DNA from: Desulfovibrio sp. UBA4079
Lineage (GTDB): Bacteria > Desulfobacterota > Desulfovibrionia > Desulfovibrionales > Desulfovibrionaceae
Reading direction: 5' to 3'
DNA length: 16,105 nt
Assembly: GCA_002382645.1 (NCBI GenBank)
Contig: DFYP01000079.1
Location: 1 to 16,105, forward strand
Below, one piece after another: positions 6,317 through 13,776 of this stretch (within the stretch, counting starts at the first letter, position 1; each line of letters opens with the position of its first letter). Both the position numbers and the translations under genes were made by a program. The notes beneath the pieces were generated by a model. It was not told the origin of the DNA, ran no database searches, and worked only from the letters and a program-made list of their open reading frames with translations.

Positions 6317-6619
6317 ATGTCTCAGAAATACGAGACACTGGTTCTTCTCTCGCCCGAACTGGCCGAGGAGAACCGCAAGGCGATCATCGAAACCCTCACG
6401 TCCATCGTGGAGCGTGAAGGCGGCAAGATGAGCGCCGTGGACGATTGGGGTATCCGCACCCTGGCCTATCCGGTCCAGAAGCAGACCCGCGGCAACTACG
6501 TGCGCCTGGAGTATGCGGCGCCCGGCACGGTCATCGCCGAGCTGGAGCGCAACATCCGCATCACCGACGGCATCTTCAAGTTCGTCACCGTCCGCCTGGC
6601 GGACGCGACCGCGGCTTAG
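6317..6619 (+). CDS. rpsF: Small ribosomal subunit protein bS6
   Basis: This 100-residue protein has the hallmarks of S6: an N-terminal KYETLVLLSPEL strand and helix (4-15), the WGIRTLAYPVQKQTRGNYV core (44-62), and LERNIRITDGIFKFVTVRL near the C-terminus (76-94). S6 binds 16S rRNA together with S18 on the platform of the 30S subunit. It lacks the long acidic Glu tail found in E. coli S6. The ATG at 6317 has an excellent AAGGAGG (6305-6311) with a 5-nt spacer. It is the first gene of the cluster, preceded by a consensus-like promoter and a leader hairpin, and rpsR follows after 13 nt. Confidence 0.97.
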   Translation: MSQKYETLVLLSPELAEENRKAIIETLTSIVEREGGKMSAVDDWGIRTLAYPVQKQTRGNYVRLEYAAPGTVIAELERNIRITDGIFKFVTVRLADATAA

Positions 6620-6632
6620 GGGAGGGACGGAT

Positions 6633-6896
6633 ATGGCTTTCCGCAACAAGAAGTTCACGCCCCGCAAGAAGTTCTGCCGGTTCTGCGCGGACAAGGCTAT
6701 GCCCCTGGACTACAAGCGTCCGGACATCCTGCGCGACTACATCACCGAGCGCGGCAAGATCATCGCCCGCCGGATCACCGGCACCTGCGCCCGGCACCAG
6801 CGGCAGCTGACCACCGAAATCAAGCGCGCCCGCCAGATGGCGCTGCTCTTCTACACCACCGTGCACAGCACGGACGTGAAGAAGCGGACCCTGTAG
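6633..6896 (+). CDS. rpsR: Small ribosomal subunit protein bS18
   Basis: This 87-residue protein matches S18: FTPRKKFCRFC (8-18), PLDYKRPDILRDYITERGKI (24-43), and RRITGTCARHQRQLTTEIKRAR (46-67), a core that is almost invariant in bacteria. It partners S6 in the 30S platform. Cys15, Cys18, Cys52 and His55 form the probable zinc site, so this is the zinc-binding form of S18; many bacteria carry a Cys-less form. The frame is open from 6513, but the start is set at 6633 by GGAGGG (6621-6626) with a 6-nt spacer and by the standard N-terminus. The stop codon overlaps the AGGAGG of rplI. Confidence 0.97.
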   Translation: MAFRNKKFTPRKKFCRFCADKAMPLDYKRPDILRDYITERGKIIARRITGTCARHQRQLTTEIKRARQMALLFYTTVHSTDVKKRTL

Positions 6897-6906
6897 GAGG
6901 CCGGTC

Positions 6907-7422
6907 ATGAAACTCATTCTGCGCGCCGACGTGGAGTCCCTCGGCCGCCTCGGCCAGATCGTCACCGTGAAGCCGGGCTACGGCCGCAACTACCTGATTC
7001 CCCAGGGCCTGGCCATGCCGGCCTCCGAGGCCAGCCTCAAGCAGTTCGAGCTGGAGAAGAAGAAGCTCCAGGCCAAGGCCGACAAGCTGCGCACCGGCGC
7101 CTCCGACGTGGCCGAGCGCATCAACAACGCCGCCATCACCATCGCGGTGCGCGTGGGTGAAGGCGACAAGCTCTATGGCTCCGTGACCTCGGCCAACATC
7201 GCCGAGGCCCTGGCCGAGCAGGGCATCGAGATCGACCGCCGCAAGATCGTCCTGGCCGACCCCATCCGGGCCCTGGGCCAGTTCGAGGTGGAGATCAAGC
7301 TGCACCCTGACGTCCACGCCGCCATCAAGCTCTCCGTGGTTCGCGAAGGCCATACCGAAGAGCAGCCCGCCCCCGAGGCGACCGATGAACAGCCGGCGGA
7401 AGGAACCGAACAGCAGGCCTAA
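6907..7422 (+). CDS. rplI: Large ribosomal subunit protein bL9
   Basis: This 171-residue protein carries the L9 signature in its N-terminal domain, with GRLGQIVTVKPGYGRNYLIPQGLA spread over residues 13-36. It then has a long connecting helix rich in Lys, Glu and Leu (about 41-76) and the C-terminal rRNA-binding domain (about 77-149). L9 binds 23S rRNA near the L1 stalk and helps maintain reading frame. The usual length is about 148-150, so roughly 22 extra residues (150-171), rich in Glu, Pro, Ala, Thr and Gln, form a low-complexity tail. The end of the gene overlaps dnaB by 38 nt, so part of the tail shares DNA with the DnaB N-terminus. The ribosome binding site is AGGAGG (6895-6900), 6 nt before the ATG. 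Confidence 0.96.
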   Translation: MKLILRADVESLGRLGQIVTVKPGYGRNYLIPQGLAMPASEASLKQFELEKKKLQAKADKLRTGASDVAERINNAAITIAVRVGEGDKLYGSVTSANIAEALAEQGIEIDRRKIVLADPIRALGQFEVEIKLHPDVHAAIKLSVVREGHTEEQPAPEATDEQPAEGTEQQA

Positions 7423-8824
7423 GGGCCGCGACACACACTCCACGGGGGAGGCCCAGCCCAGGGCCTCCTCCGATCTCCTACGCAAAGTTCCCCCCCAGAA
7501 CCTGGAAGCCGAACAGGCGGTTCTGGGGGGCGTCTTTTTGAAGAACACCCTGTTCCACTCCCTGGTGGACCTGGTGGGCCCCGAGGACTTCTACTCCCCG
7601 GCCCACGCCACCATCTTCCAGACCTTCATCGACCTCTACGGCCTGAACAGGCCCATCGACCTGGTCACGGTCAAGGACCACCTCCACCAGTCCGGGGAGC
7701 TGGACCAGGTGGGCGGCCCGGTCTATCTGGCCGAGCTGGCCGACTCCCCGGTGAGCGCGGCCAACGCCCTGCACCACGCCCGCATCGTGCGCGACAAGGC
7801 CGTGCTGCGCCGGCTCATCGACGCCGCCAGCACCATCATCTCGGAGTGCTACGAGGCCCGGGACGTGGACGCCCTGCTGGACTCCTCGGAAAAGCAGATC
7901 TTCGAGATCGCCGAGGCCAAGGCCCAGAGCACCTACATGGCCTCCAAGCCGCTGGTGGACAAGGTCTTTGACCAGCTCCAGCAGCGCTACGAGAACAAGT
8001 CCGCGGTCACCGGCATCGCCACCCACTACGTGCGCTTCGACGAGATGACCGCGGGCCTCCAGAACTCGGACCTGATCATCGTGGCCGGCCGCCCGAGCAT
8101 GGGCAAGACGGCGTTTGCCCTGAACATCGCCCTGCGCGCGGCGGTGCGCTCCGAGGTGCCCACGGCCGTGTTCTCCCTGGAAATGAGCATGGAGCAGCTC
8201 ATGACCCGCCTCCTGGCCTGCCAGGGGCTGGTGGAGCTCTCCCGGCTGCGCAGCGGATTCATCGAGGACTCGGACTGGGCCAAGCTCCAGGACGCCGCCG
8301 ACGTGCTCGGCAAGGCCCCGATCTTCATCGACGACACCCCGGCGCTGACCACCCTGGAACTGCGCGCCCGCTGCCGCCGGCTCAAGGCCGAGCACAAGCT
8401 GGGCCTGGTGGTGGTGGACTACCTCCAGCTCATGCGCTCGAGCCGGGACATCGACTCCCGCGAGCAGGAGATTTCCGACATTTCGCGCAATTTGAAGGCC
8501 CTGGCCAAGGAGCTGGACATCCCGGTCATCGCCCTGTCCCAGCTCAACCGCAAGGTCGAGGAGCGCACGGTGAAGCGGCCCATGCTCTCGGACCTGCGTG
8601 AATCCGGGGCCATCGAACAGGACGCCGACGTGATCATCTTCCTGTACCGCGACGAGTTCTACAACAAGAAGGACGACAACCCCAAGGCCGGCATGGCCGA
8701 GATCATCATCGGCAAGCAGAGAAACGGTCCTGTGGGCGAGGTGGAACTGGCCTTCCTCAAGAAGTACACGGCCTTCGAGAACCTGAGCGCCACGCCCTAC
8801 CCCTCCGAATCGCCTTACGAATGA
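7385..8824 (+). CDS. dnaB: Replicative DNA helicase DnaB
   Basis: This 479-residue protein is the hexameric helicase that unwinds DNA at the replication fork. Residues 1-34 are a polar leader. The N-terminal domain starts at VPPQNLEAEQAVLGG (35-49), as in typical DnaB. The RecA-like domain has Walker A GRPSMGKT (235-242), the SLEMS stretch with Glu266, Walker B ending LVVVDYLQLM (341-350), LSQLNRKVEER (384-394), SDLRESGAIEQDAD (402-415) and KQRNGPVG (444-451). There is no intein. The start at 7385 lies inside rplI, giving a 38-nt overlap; GAGG at 7375-7378 precedes it and no later ATG, GTG or TTG occurs in frame before the conserved domain. The stop overlaps ATG 8821, but the next gene probably starts at 8842. 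Presence of dnaB after rplI is a widespread bacterial arrangement. Confidence 0.97.
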   Translation: MNSRRKEPNSRPKGRDTHSTGEAQPRASSDLLRKVPPQNLEAEQAVLGGVFLKNTLFHSLVDLVGPEDFYSPAHATIFQTFIDLYGLNRPIDLVTVKDHLHQSGELDQVGGPVYLAELADSPVSAANALHHARIVRDKAVLRRLIDAASTIISECYEARDVDALLDSSEKQIFEIAEAKAQSTYMASKPLVDKVFDQLQQRYENKSAVTGIATHYVRFDEMTAGLQNSDLIIVAGRPSMGKTAFALNIALRAAVRSEVPTAVFSLEMSMEQLMTRLLACQGLVELSRLRSGFIEDSDWAKLQDAADVLGKAPIFIDDTPALTTLELRARCRRLKAEHKLGLVVVDYLQLMRSSRDIDSREQEISDISRNLKALAKELDIPVIALSQLNRKVEERTVKRPMLSDLRESGAIEQDADVIIFLYRDEFYNKKDDNPKAGMAEIIIGKQRNGPVGEVELAFLKKYTAFENLSATPYPSESPYE

Positions 8825-8841
8825 ACGCGCCTGGAGGCTTC

Positions 8842-10134
8842 ATGCATTACGATCCCGTGGAATCCCTGCCCCGGGCGGACCTGCTCCGCCTCCAGGCCGA
8901 GCGCCTGCGCAAGGTCCTGGAAAACGCCCAGAATTCCCCGTTCTACCGGGAACGCCTGGCGAGCGCCGGGGTCCGGCCCGAGGACATCAGGACCGCGGAC
9001 GACGTGCGGCGCCTGCCCTTCACCACCAAGGCCGACCTGCGCTCCCAGTACCCCTACGGCATGCTCTGCCGGCCCAAGGACCAGTTCGTGCGGCTGCACG
9101 CCTCCTCGGGCACCACGGGCTCGCCCACGGCCGTGTTCTACACCCAGGCCGACATCGCGCAGTGGGCCTCGCTGGTGGCCCGCTGCATGTTCGCCACGGG
9201 CATGCGCCAGGGCGACGTGTTCCAGAACATGAGCGGCTACGGCCTGTTCACCGGCGGCCTGGGCATGCACTTCGGGGCCGAGAAGCTCGGCTGCCTGACC
9301 ATCCCGGCGGGCGCGGGCAACTCCAAACGCCAGATCAAGCTCATCCGCGACTTCCAGGTCACGGCCGTGCACATCATCCCGTCCTACGCCCTGTACTTCG
9401 CCTCCTTCCTCAAGGGCGAGAACATCGACCCCGCCTCGCTCTCCTGGCGCATCGCCCTGGTGGGCGCGGAGCCGCACACCGAGGAGGTCCGCCGCCGGGT
9501 GGAGGAGCTGCTCAAGCTCAAGGCCTTCAACTCCTACGGACTGACGGAAATGAACGGCCCGGGCGTGGCCTTCGAGTGCGAGCACCAGACCGGCATGCAC
9601 CTCTGGGAGGACGCCTATCTGGCCGAGATCGTCAATCCCGAGACCGGCGAGCCCGTGGCCGAGGGCGAGATCGGCGAACTGGTCATGACCACGCTGACCC
9701 GCGAGGGCATGCCCATCCTGCGCTACCGCACCCGCGACCTGACCCGCTTCCTGCCCGGGGACTGCCCCTGCGGCCGGACCCACCGGCGCATCGACCGCAT
9801 CGCGGGCCGCGCCGACGACATGCTCATCATCAAGGGCGTGAACATCTACCCCATGCAGGTGGAACAGGTGCTCATGGCCATGCCCGAGGTGGGCCAGAAC
9901 TACCTCATCGAGCTGTTCACCGTGGAGTACATCGACCAGATCCGGGTCAAGGTGGAGATCAAGGAGGAGTTCTTCGAGGAGGACATGCGCGCCCTCCAGA
10001 AGCTCCAGAAAAAAATCACCGACCGGCTGCGCGATGAGCTCCTCGTGACCCCCAAGGTGGAGCTCGTGCAGCACAACTCCATCCCCCAGGCCGAGGGCAA
10101 GGCCAAGCGGGTGGTGGATCTGAGGAACGCCTAG
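8842..10134 (+). CDS. Phenylacetate-CoA ligase family protein (PaaK-like)
   Basis: This 430-residue adenylate-forming enzyme activates an aromatic or other carboxylic acid with ATP and CoA. Motifs include a PaaK-type N-terminus ending SPFYRERL (32-39), the P-loop SSGTTGSPT (88-96), YGLTEMNGPG (232-241), YRTRDLTRFLPGDCPCGR (295-312), GRADDMLIIKGVNIYP (322-337) at the hinge before the C-terminal domain, and the catalytic Lys region EGKAKRV near 418-424. The substrate cannot be told from sequence; phenylacetate and 2-aminobenzoate-like acids are family possibilities. An upstream ATG at 8821 overlaps the dnaB stop but has no ribosome binding site; ATG 8842 has GGAGG at 8833-8837 and gives the usual family N-terminus. 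No other phenylacetate catabolic gene is present. The next gene's GTG overlaps its stop by one base. Confidence 0.9.
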   Translation: MHYDPVESLPRADLLRLQAERLRKVLENAQNSPFYRERLASAGVRPEDIRTADDVRRLPFTTKADLRSQYPYGMLCRPKDQFVRLHASSGTTGSPTAVFYTQADIAQWASLVARCMFATGMRQGDVFQNMSGYGLFTGGLGMHFGAEKLGCLTIPAGAGNSKRQIKLIRDFQVTAVHIIPSYALYFASFLKGENIDPASLSWRIALVGAEPHTEEVRRRVEELLKLKAFNSYGLTEMNGPGVAFECEHQTGMHLWEDAYLAEIVNPETGEPVAEGEIGELVMTTLTREGMPILRYRTRDLTRFLPGDCPCGRTHRRIDRIAGRADDMLIIKGVNIYPMQVEQVLMAMPEVGQNYLIELFTVEYIDQIRVKVEIKEEFFEEDMRALQKLQKKITDRLRDELLVTPKVELVQHNSIPQAEGKAKRVVDLRNA

Positions 10135-10643
10135 TGGACTATGTCTGGGCCACGCTTTTCCTGGGCCTGCTGGGAGCCGTGCTCTTCCTGCACCTCTTCG
10201 GCCTGCCGGCCAACTGGGTGGTGCTGACCCTGGCCGCGGTCTGGAAATGGCTCCACCCGGCGGCCGAGGGCGGCCTGACCTGGCTCTTCCTGGGCCTGCT
10301 CCTGGGCATCGCCCTGGCCGGGGAAGGGGCCGAGTTCGCGGCCCAGACCTGGGGCGCCAAGAAATACGGGGCCAGCGGCCGGGGCAACCTGGGCGGCATC
10401 CTCGGGGCCATCGTCGGGGCCGTGCTCGGCGCGCCCTTTCTTCTGGGCCTGGGCGCGCTCCTGGGCTCCCTGGCCGGAGCCTTCATCGGCTGCCTCATCC
10501 TGGAGCTGACCCACCGCAGGCCCCTGGCCGAGGCCCGGCAGGCGGCCTGGGGCGCATTCTGGGGCAAGGCCTTCGGCGCCACCGTGAAAATGAGCCTGGG
10601 CGCGGCCATGGTCATCCTCTGCGCGCCCCGGATCTGGCCCTAA
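10134..10643 (+). CDS. DUF456 family integral membrane protein
   Basis: This 169-residue, very hydrophobic protein has about four to five membrane segments (roughly 4-24, 28-40, 48-64, 85-122 as a Gly-rich re-entrant or paired span, and 143-164). The central AKKYGASGRGNLGGILGAIVG region (75-95) with Gly/Ala small-residue packing is typical of the DUF456 family, whose function is unknown. The start is GTG at 10134, overlapping the last base of the preceding TAG, with GAGGA at 10122-10126. The overlap suggests co-translation with the PaaK-like gene, but a shared function is not established. The next gene starts 21 nt after its stop. Confidence 0.85.
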   Translation: MDYVWATLFLGLLGAVLFLHLFGLPANWVVLTLAAVWKWLHPAAEGGLTWLFLGLLLGIALAGEGAEFAAQTWGAKKYGASGRGNLGGILGAIVGAVLGAPFLLGLGALLGSLAGAFIGCLILELTHRRPLAEARQAAWGAFWGKAFGATVKMSLGAAMVILCAPRIWP

Positions 10644-10664
10644 CCGCAGTTTCCGGAGAACCAC

Positions 10665-12110
10665 ATGGACCGTCAGTTCCCCACCTACCGCGGCGCGATG
10701 GAATACGTCTGCCTGGGCTGCGGCCAGACCTTCGGCATCAATGAGCTGCTCTACACCTGCCCCACGTGCGGCGGGGTCTTTCTCCTGCGCGACACGGCCT
10801 TTGACCGGCTCAAGACCCGCAGCGGCACGGAATGGCGCCGGATCTTCGACGAGCGCGCCGCCAGCAAACACCCGGGCCTGCGCGGCATCTTCCGGTTCTA
10901 CGAGCTCATGGCCCCGGTGCTGGAGCCCGAGGACATCGTCTGCCTGGGCGAGGGCAACACGCCCATCGTGGAGTCCAGCCCGGCCCTGCGCCAGATCACC
11001 GGCCTGCGCACGGCCTACAAGAACGACGGACAGAATCCCAGCGCCTCGTTCAAGGACCGGGGCATGGCCTGCGCCTTCAGCTTTCTCAAGGCCTGCATCC
11101 GGACCCAGGGCTGGGATCAGATCCTCACGGTCTGCGCCTCCACGGGCGACACCTCGGCCTCGGCCGCGCTCTACGCCGCCTATGTGGGCGGGCCCATCAA
11201 GAGCGTGGTCATTCTTCCTCATGGGAAAGTCACGCCCCAGCAGATGGCCCAGCCCCTGGGCAGCGGGGCCACGGTCCTGGAGGTGCCCGGGGTCTTCGAC
11301 GACTGCATGAAGGTGGTCGAGCACCTGGCCGACAACTACCGCGTGGCCCTGCTCAACTCCAAAAACGCCTGGCGCATCCTGGGCCAGGAGTCCTACGCCT
11401 TCGAGGTGGCCCAGTGGCGCGGCTGGGACCTCTCCGGGACCTGCGTGTTCGTGCCCATCGGCAATGCCGGCAACATCACGGCCATCATGGCCGGGTTCCT
11501 CAAGCTCCTGGACCTGGGGCTCATCGAGAAGCTGCCGCGGATCTTCGGGGTCCAGTCGCACCACGCCGACCCGGTGTACCGCTACTACAGCGTGGACGAC
11601 CCGGCCAAACGCCAGTACGCGCCGGTGAGCGTGACCCCCAGCGTGGCCCAGGCCGCCATGATCGGCAACCCGGTGTCCTTCCCGCGCGTGCGCCACTTCG
11701 CCGAGCGCTACGAGGCCCTGGGCGGGGCCCACTCCTTCCAGGTGGTCCAGGTCACGGAACAGGCCATCATGGACGGCATGCTCCTGGCCAACCGCCACGG
11801 GCACATCGCCTGCACCCAGGGCGGCGAATGCCTGGCCGGGGCCCTGCGGGCCAAGGAGCTGGGCCTGGTCACGGAGCAGGAGCTGTGCATCCTGGACGCC
11901 ACGGCCCACCACCTGAAATTCATCGGATTCCAGGACCAGTACTTCCAGAACAGCTTCCCGCCGGAATTCGGCGTCACGCCCCGGGCCGAGCTGTCCAACC
12001 GGCCGGAACTGGTCATCACGCCCGAGGACAAGGACCGGCTTTCGGCCGAGGAGTACACCGCCGCGGCCGCGGCCAAGGTGGTCGAGCGCCTGGGCCTGGC
12101 CCGGAGGTAG
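10665..12110 (+). CDS. thrC: Threonine synthase with N-terminal zinc-ribbon
   Basis: This 481-residue PLP enzyme converts O-phosphohomoserine to threonine. The PLP Lys is Lys130 in NPSASFKDRG (124-133). STGDTSASAALYAAY (159-173) and PIGNAGNITAIMAG (264-277) are the phosphate-binding and fold-type II elements. Four cysteines at 16, 19, 32 and 35 (CxxC, 12 residues, CxxC) form a small rubredoxin-like zinc ribbon ahead of the catalytic domain, a layout seen in one branch of bacterial and archaeal threonine synthases. The start ATG at 10665 has CGGAGAA (10654-10660). The gene sits in a tight same-strand run; tlyA starts 1 nt after its stop. The family also includes cysteate synthase and related enzymes, so threonine synthase is likely but not proven. 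Confidence 0.93.
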   Translation: MDRQFPTYRGAMEYVCLGCGQTFGINELLYTCPTCGGVFLLRDTAFDRLKTRSGTEWRRIFDERAASKHPGLRGIFRFYELMAPVLEPEDIVCLGEGNTPIVESSPALRQITGLRTAYKNDGQNPSASFKDRGMACAFSFLKACIRTQGWDQILTVCASTGDTSASAALYAAYVGGPIKSVVILPHGKVTPQQMAQPLGSGATVLEVPGVFDDCMKVVEHLADNYRVALLNSKNAWRILGQESYAFEVAQWRGWDLSGTCVFVPIGNAGNITAIMAGFLKLLDLGLIEKLPRIFGVQSHHADPVYRYYSVDDPAKRQYAPVSVTPSVAQAAMIGNPVSFPRVRHFAERYEALGGAHSFQVVQVTEQAIMDGMLLANRHGHIACTQGGECLAGALRAKELGLVTEQELCILDATAHHLKFIGFQDQYFQNSFPPEFGVTPRAELSNRPELVITPEDKDRLSAEEYTAAAAAKVVERLGLARR

Positions 12111-12111
12111 C

Positions 12112-12876
12112 GTGGCCGGCCGGGAGCGCGCGGACCAGCTCGTGGCCTCCCAAGGCCTGGCCGAGAGCCGCGAGCAGGCCAAGCGCCTGATCATGGCCGG
12201 CGAGGTCTTTGTCCTGGTCCGGGGCCAGAAGACCCCGGTGTCCAAGCCCGGCCAGATGTTCCCGCCGGACACCGAATTCCTGGTGGAAGGCCGGGAGCGC
12301 TTCGTGAGCCGCGGCGGATTCAAGCTGCTCACGGCCATCGAAGAGCTCGGCTTCCATCCGAGCGGCCTCGTCTGCCTGGACGCCGGGGCCTCCACCGGCG
12401 GATTCACCGACTGCCTGCTCCAGTTCGGCGCGGCCCGGGTCTATGCCGCGGACGTGGGCTACGGCCAGCTCCACTGGAAGCTGCGCCAGGACCCGCGCGT
12501 CGTGGTCCTGGAGCGCGTGAACCTCAAGGACCCGCCCGCCGACCTCCTGCCCGAACCCGTGGACTGCATCACCGCCGATGTCTCGTTCATCTCCGTGACC
12601 AAGGTCCTGGCCGGGTGCCTGCGCTTTCTCAAGCCCGGCGGCCTGGTGGCGGCGCTGATCAAGCCCCAGTTCGAGCTGGGGCCGGGCCGCACGGACAAGG
12701 GCGTGGTGCGCGATGAGGCCGACCGGCTGGAGGCCGTGGCAAGCGTCACCACGTTCTGCCGCAGCCTGGGGCTTGAACGTGTCGGCCTGGCCCCGGCCGG
12801 GATCACCGGGCCCAAGGGCAACCAGGAGTACCTGGCCCTGTTCCAGAGGCTTGGCGGCCGCCGTGAACCGGAGTAA
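12112..12876 (+). CDS. tlyA: TlyA family rRNA 2'-O-methyltransferase (hemolysin A-like)
   Basis: This 254-residue protein pairs an N-terminal S4-type RNA-binding domain (about 3-60) with an FtsJ/RrmJ-like SAM methyltransferase. SRGGFKL (66-72) is the TlyA linker and start of the catalytic domain; CLDAGASTGGFTDCLL (88-103) is the SAM-binding loop; ADVSFISV (155-162) and IKPQFELG (183-190) carry further catalytic residues, giving a likely Lys71, Asp156, Lys184 and Glu239 tetrad. TlyA of mycobacteria 2'-O-methylates 16S and 23S rRNA, which is needed for capreomycin sensitivity; the same role is inferred here. Haemolysis claims for the family are historical. The start is GTG at 12112 with GGAGG at 12103-12107, inside the end of thrC. 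The next gene begins 24 nt downstream. Confidence 0.92.
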   Translation: MAGRERADQLVASQGLAESREQAKRLIMAGEVFVLVRGQKTPVSKPGQMFPPDTEFLVEGRERFVSRGGFKLLTAIEELGFHPSGLVCLDAGASTGGFTDCLLQFGAARVYAADVGYGQLHWKLRQDPRVVVLERVNLKDPPADLLPEPVDCITADVSFISVTKVLAGCLRFLKPGGLVAALIKPQFELGPGRTDKGVVRDEADRLEAVASVTTFCRSLGLERVGLAPAGITGPKGNQEYLALFQRLGGRREPE

Positions 12877-12900
12877 GGTCCGCTCCCTCTGGGAGGGATG

Positions 12901-13776
12901 ATGCTCCGCGGCCTGTGCTATTCCGTGATCTCCGCGATCTGCTTCGGCATGATCGCCGTGCTGGCCAAGCTGGGCTACGGCCTGGGCCTCACCGCCCCGG
13001 CCATGCTCCAGCAGCGCTTCGGCTTCGGCGCGCTTCTGCTCCTGGCCTGGTTCCTGGTCCGCCGCCGCGCCCTGCTGCGGCCCACGCCCCGCCTTCTGGC
13101 CAAGGCCGCCCTGCTCGGGTGCATCTACCTGGCCCAGAGCAGCCTGTTCTTTCTGGCCCTGGAGCGCATCCCGGCCTCCACCACGGCCCTGGTGTTCTAC
13201 TTCTATCCCGTGGCCGTGACCCTGCTGGCCGTGCCGCTCCTGGGCCAGCGCCTGGACCGCTGCGCCCTGGCGGCGCTCACCCTGGTCATGGCCGGCTGCG
13301 GCCTAGTCTTCCACGACGCCTTCCTGAAAGGCCTGTCCGGACCGGGCCTGGCCCTGGCCCTGGGGGCCATGGCCGTGTTCTCGGGCTATCTCCTGCTGGT
13401 GCAGGTCCTGCTCAGGGGCGAGGAGCCGCTGCGGGCCACGTTCTACGTGATCCTGTGCACGGCCATCGGCTTCACGCTCTGGAACGGTCCTGGGGGATTC
13501 TGGGAAAGCGAGCCGCAGCGCCTGGGGCTGGGCTTGGTCCTGGGCCTGGTGCCCACGGCCCTGGCCATCTCGCTGCTCTACCTGGCCATCGAGAGGATCG
13601 GCAGCGCCTGGGTCTCGATCTTCTCCACCTTCGAGCCCGTGGCCACCCTGGCGGCCGCGCACCTGCTCCTGGGCGAGGAGGTGGCCCTGCTCCAACTGGG
13701 CGGGGCCGCCCTGATCATCGCGGGCATCGTCCTGCCCAACGCCCGGCTCCTGCGCCTGAAAACAAGCGCTTCCTAA
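12901..13776 (+). CDS. EamA/DMT family membrane transporter
   Basis: This 291-residue protein has about ten hydrophobic spans arranged as two EamA repeats. The first covers roughly 5-136, with SSLFFLALERIPASTTALVFY around 80-100, and the second about 147-282, with the matching LLYLAIERIGSAWVSIFSTFEPVATLAAA around 225-253. Members of the drug/metabolite transporter superfamily export amino acids, nucleobases or other metabolites; the substrate cannot be read from sequence. Two ATGs stand side by side at 12898 and 12901; GGGAGGG (12891-12897) lies too close to the first, so 12901 is preferred. It is the last gene of the same-strand run that starts at rpsF. Its TAA overlaps, tail to tail, the TAG of the minus-strand gene by four bases. 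Confidence 0.9.
   Translation: MLRGLCYSVISAICFGMIAVLAKLGYGLGLTAPAMLQQRFGFGALLLLAWFLVRRRALLRPTPRLLAKAALLGCIYLAQSSLFFLALERIPASTTALVFYFYPVAVTLLAVPLLGQRLDRCALAALTLVMAGCGLVFHDAFLKGLSGPGLALALGAMAVFSGYLLLVQVLLRGEEPLRATFYVILCTAIGFTLWNGPGGFWESEPQRLGLGLVLGLVPTALAISLLYLAIERIGSAWVSIFSTFEPVATLAAAHLLLGEEVALLQLGGAALIIAGIVLPNARLLRLKTSAS

Noticed and set aside
8821..8823. ATG overlapping the dnaB stop as start of the PaaK-like gene
   Set aside because: No ribosome binding site precedes it, whereas ATG 8842 follows GGAGG and gives the usual family N-terminus.
7385..8824. Intein in DnaB
   Set aside because: Walker A and the other helicase motifs are contiguous at normal spacing and the length of 479 residues leaves no room for an intein.
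10131..12407. 758-codon minus-strand open frame opposite DUF456, thrC and tlyA
   Set aside because: It crosses three convincing genes on the other strand and has only shadow-type composition.
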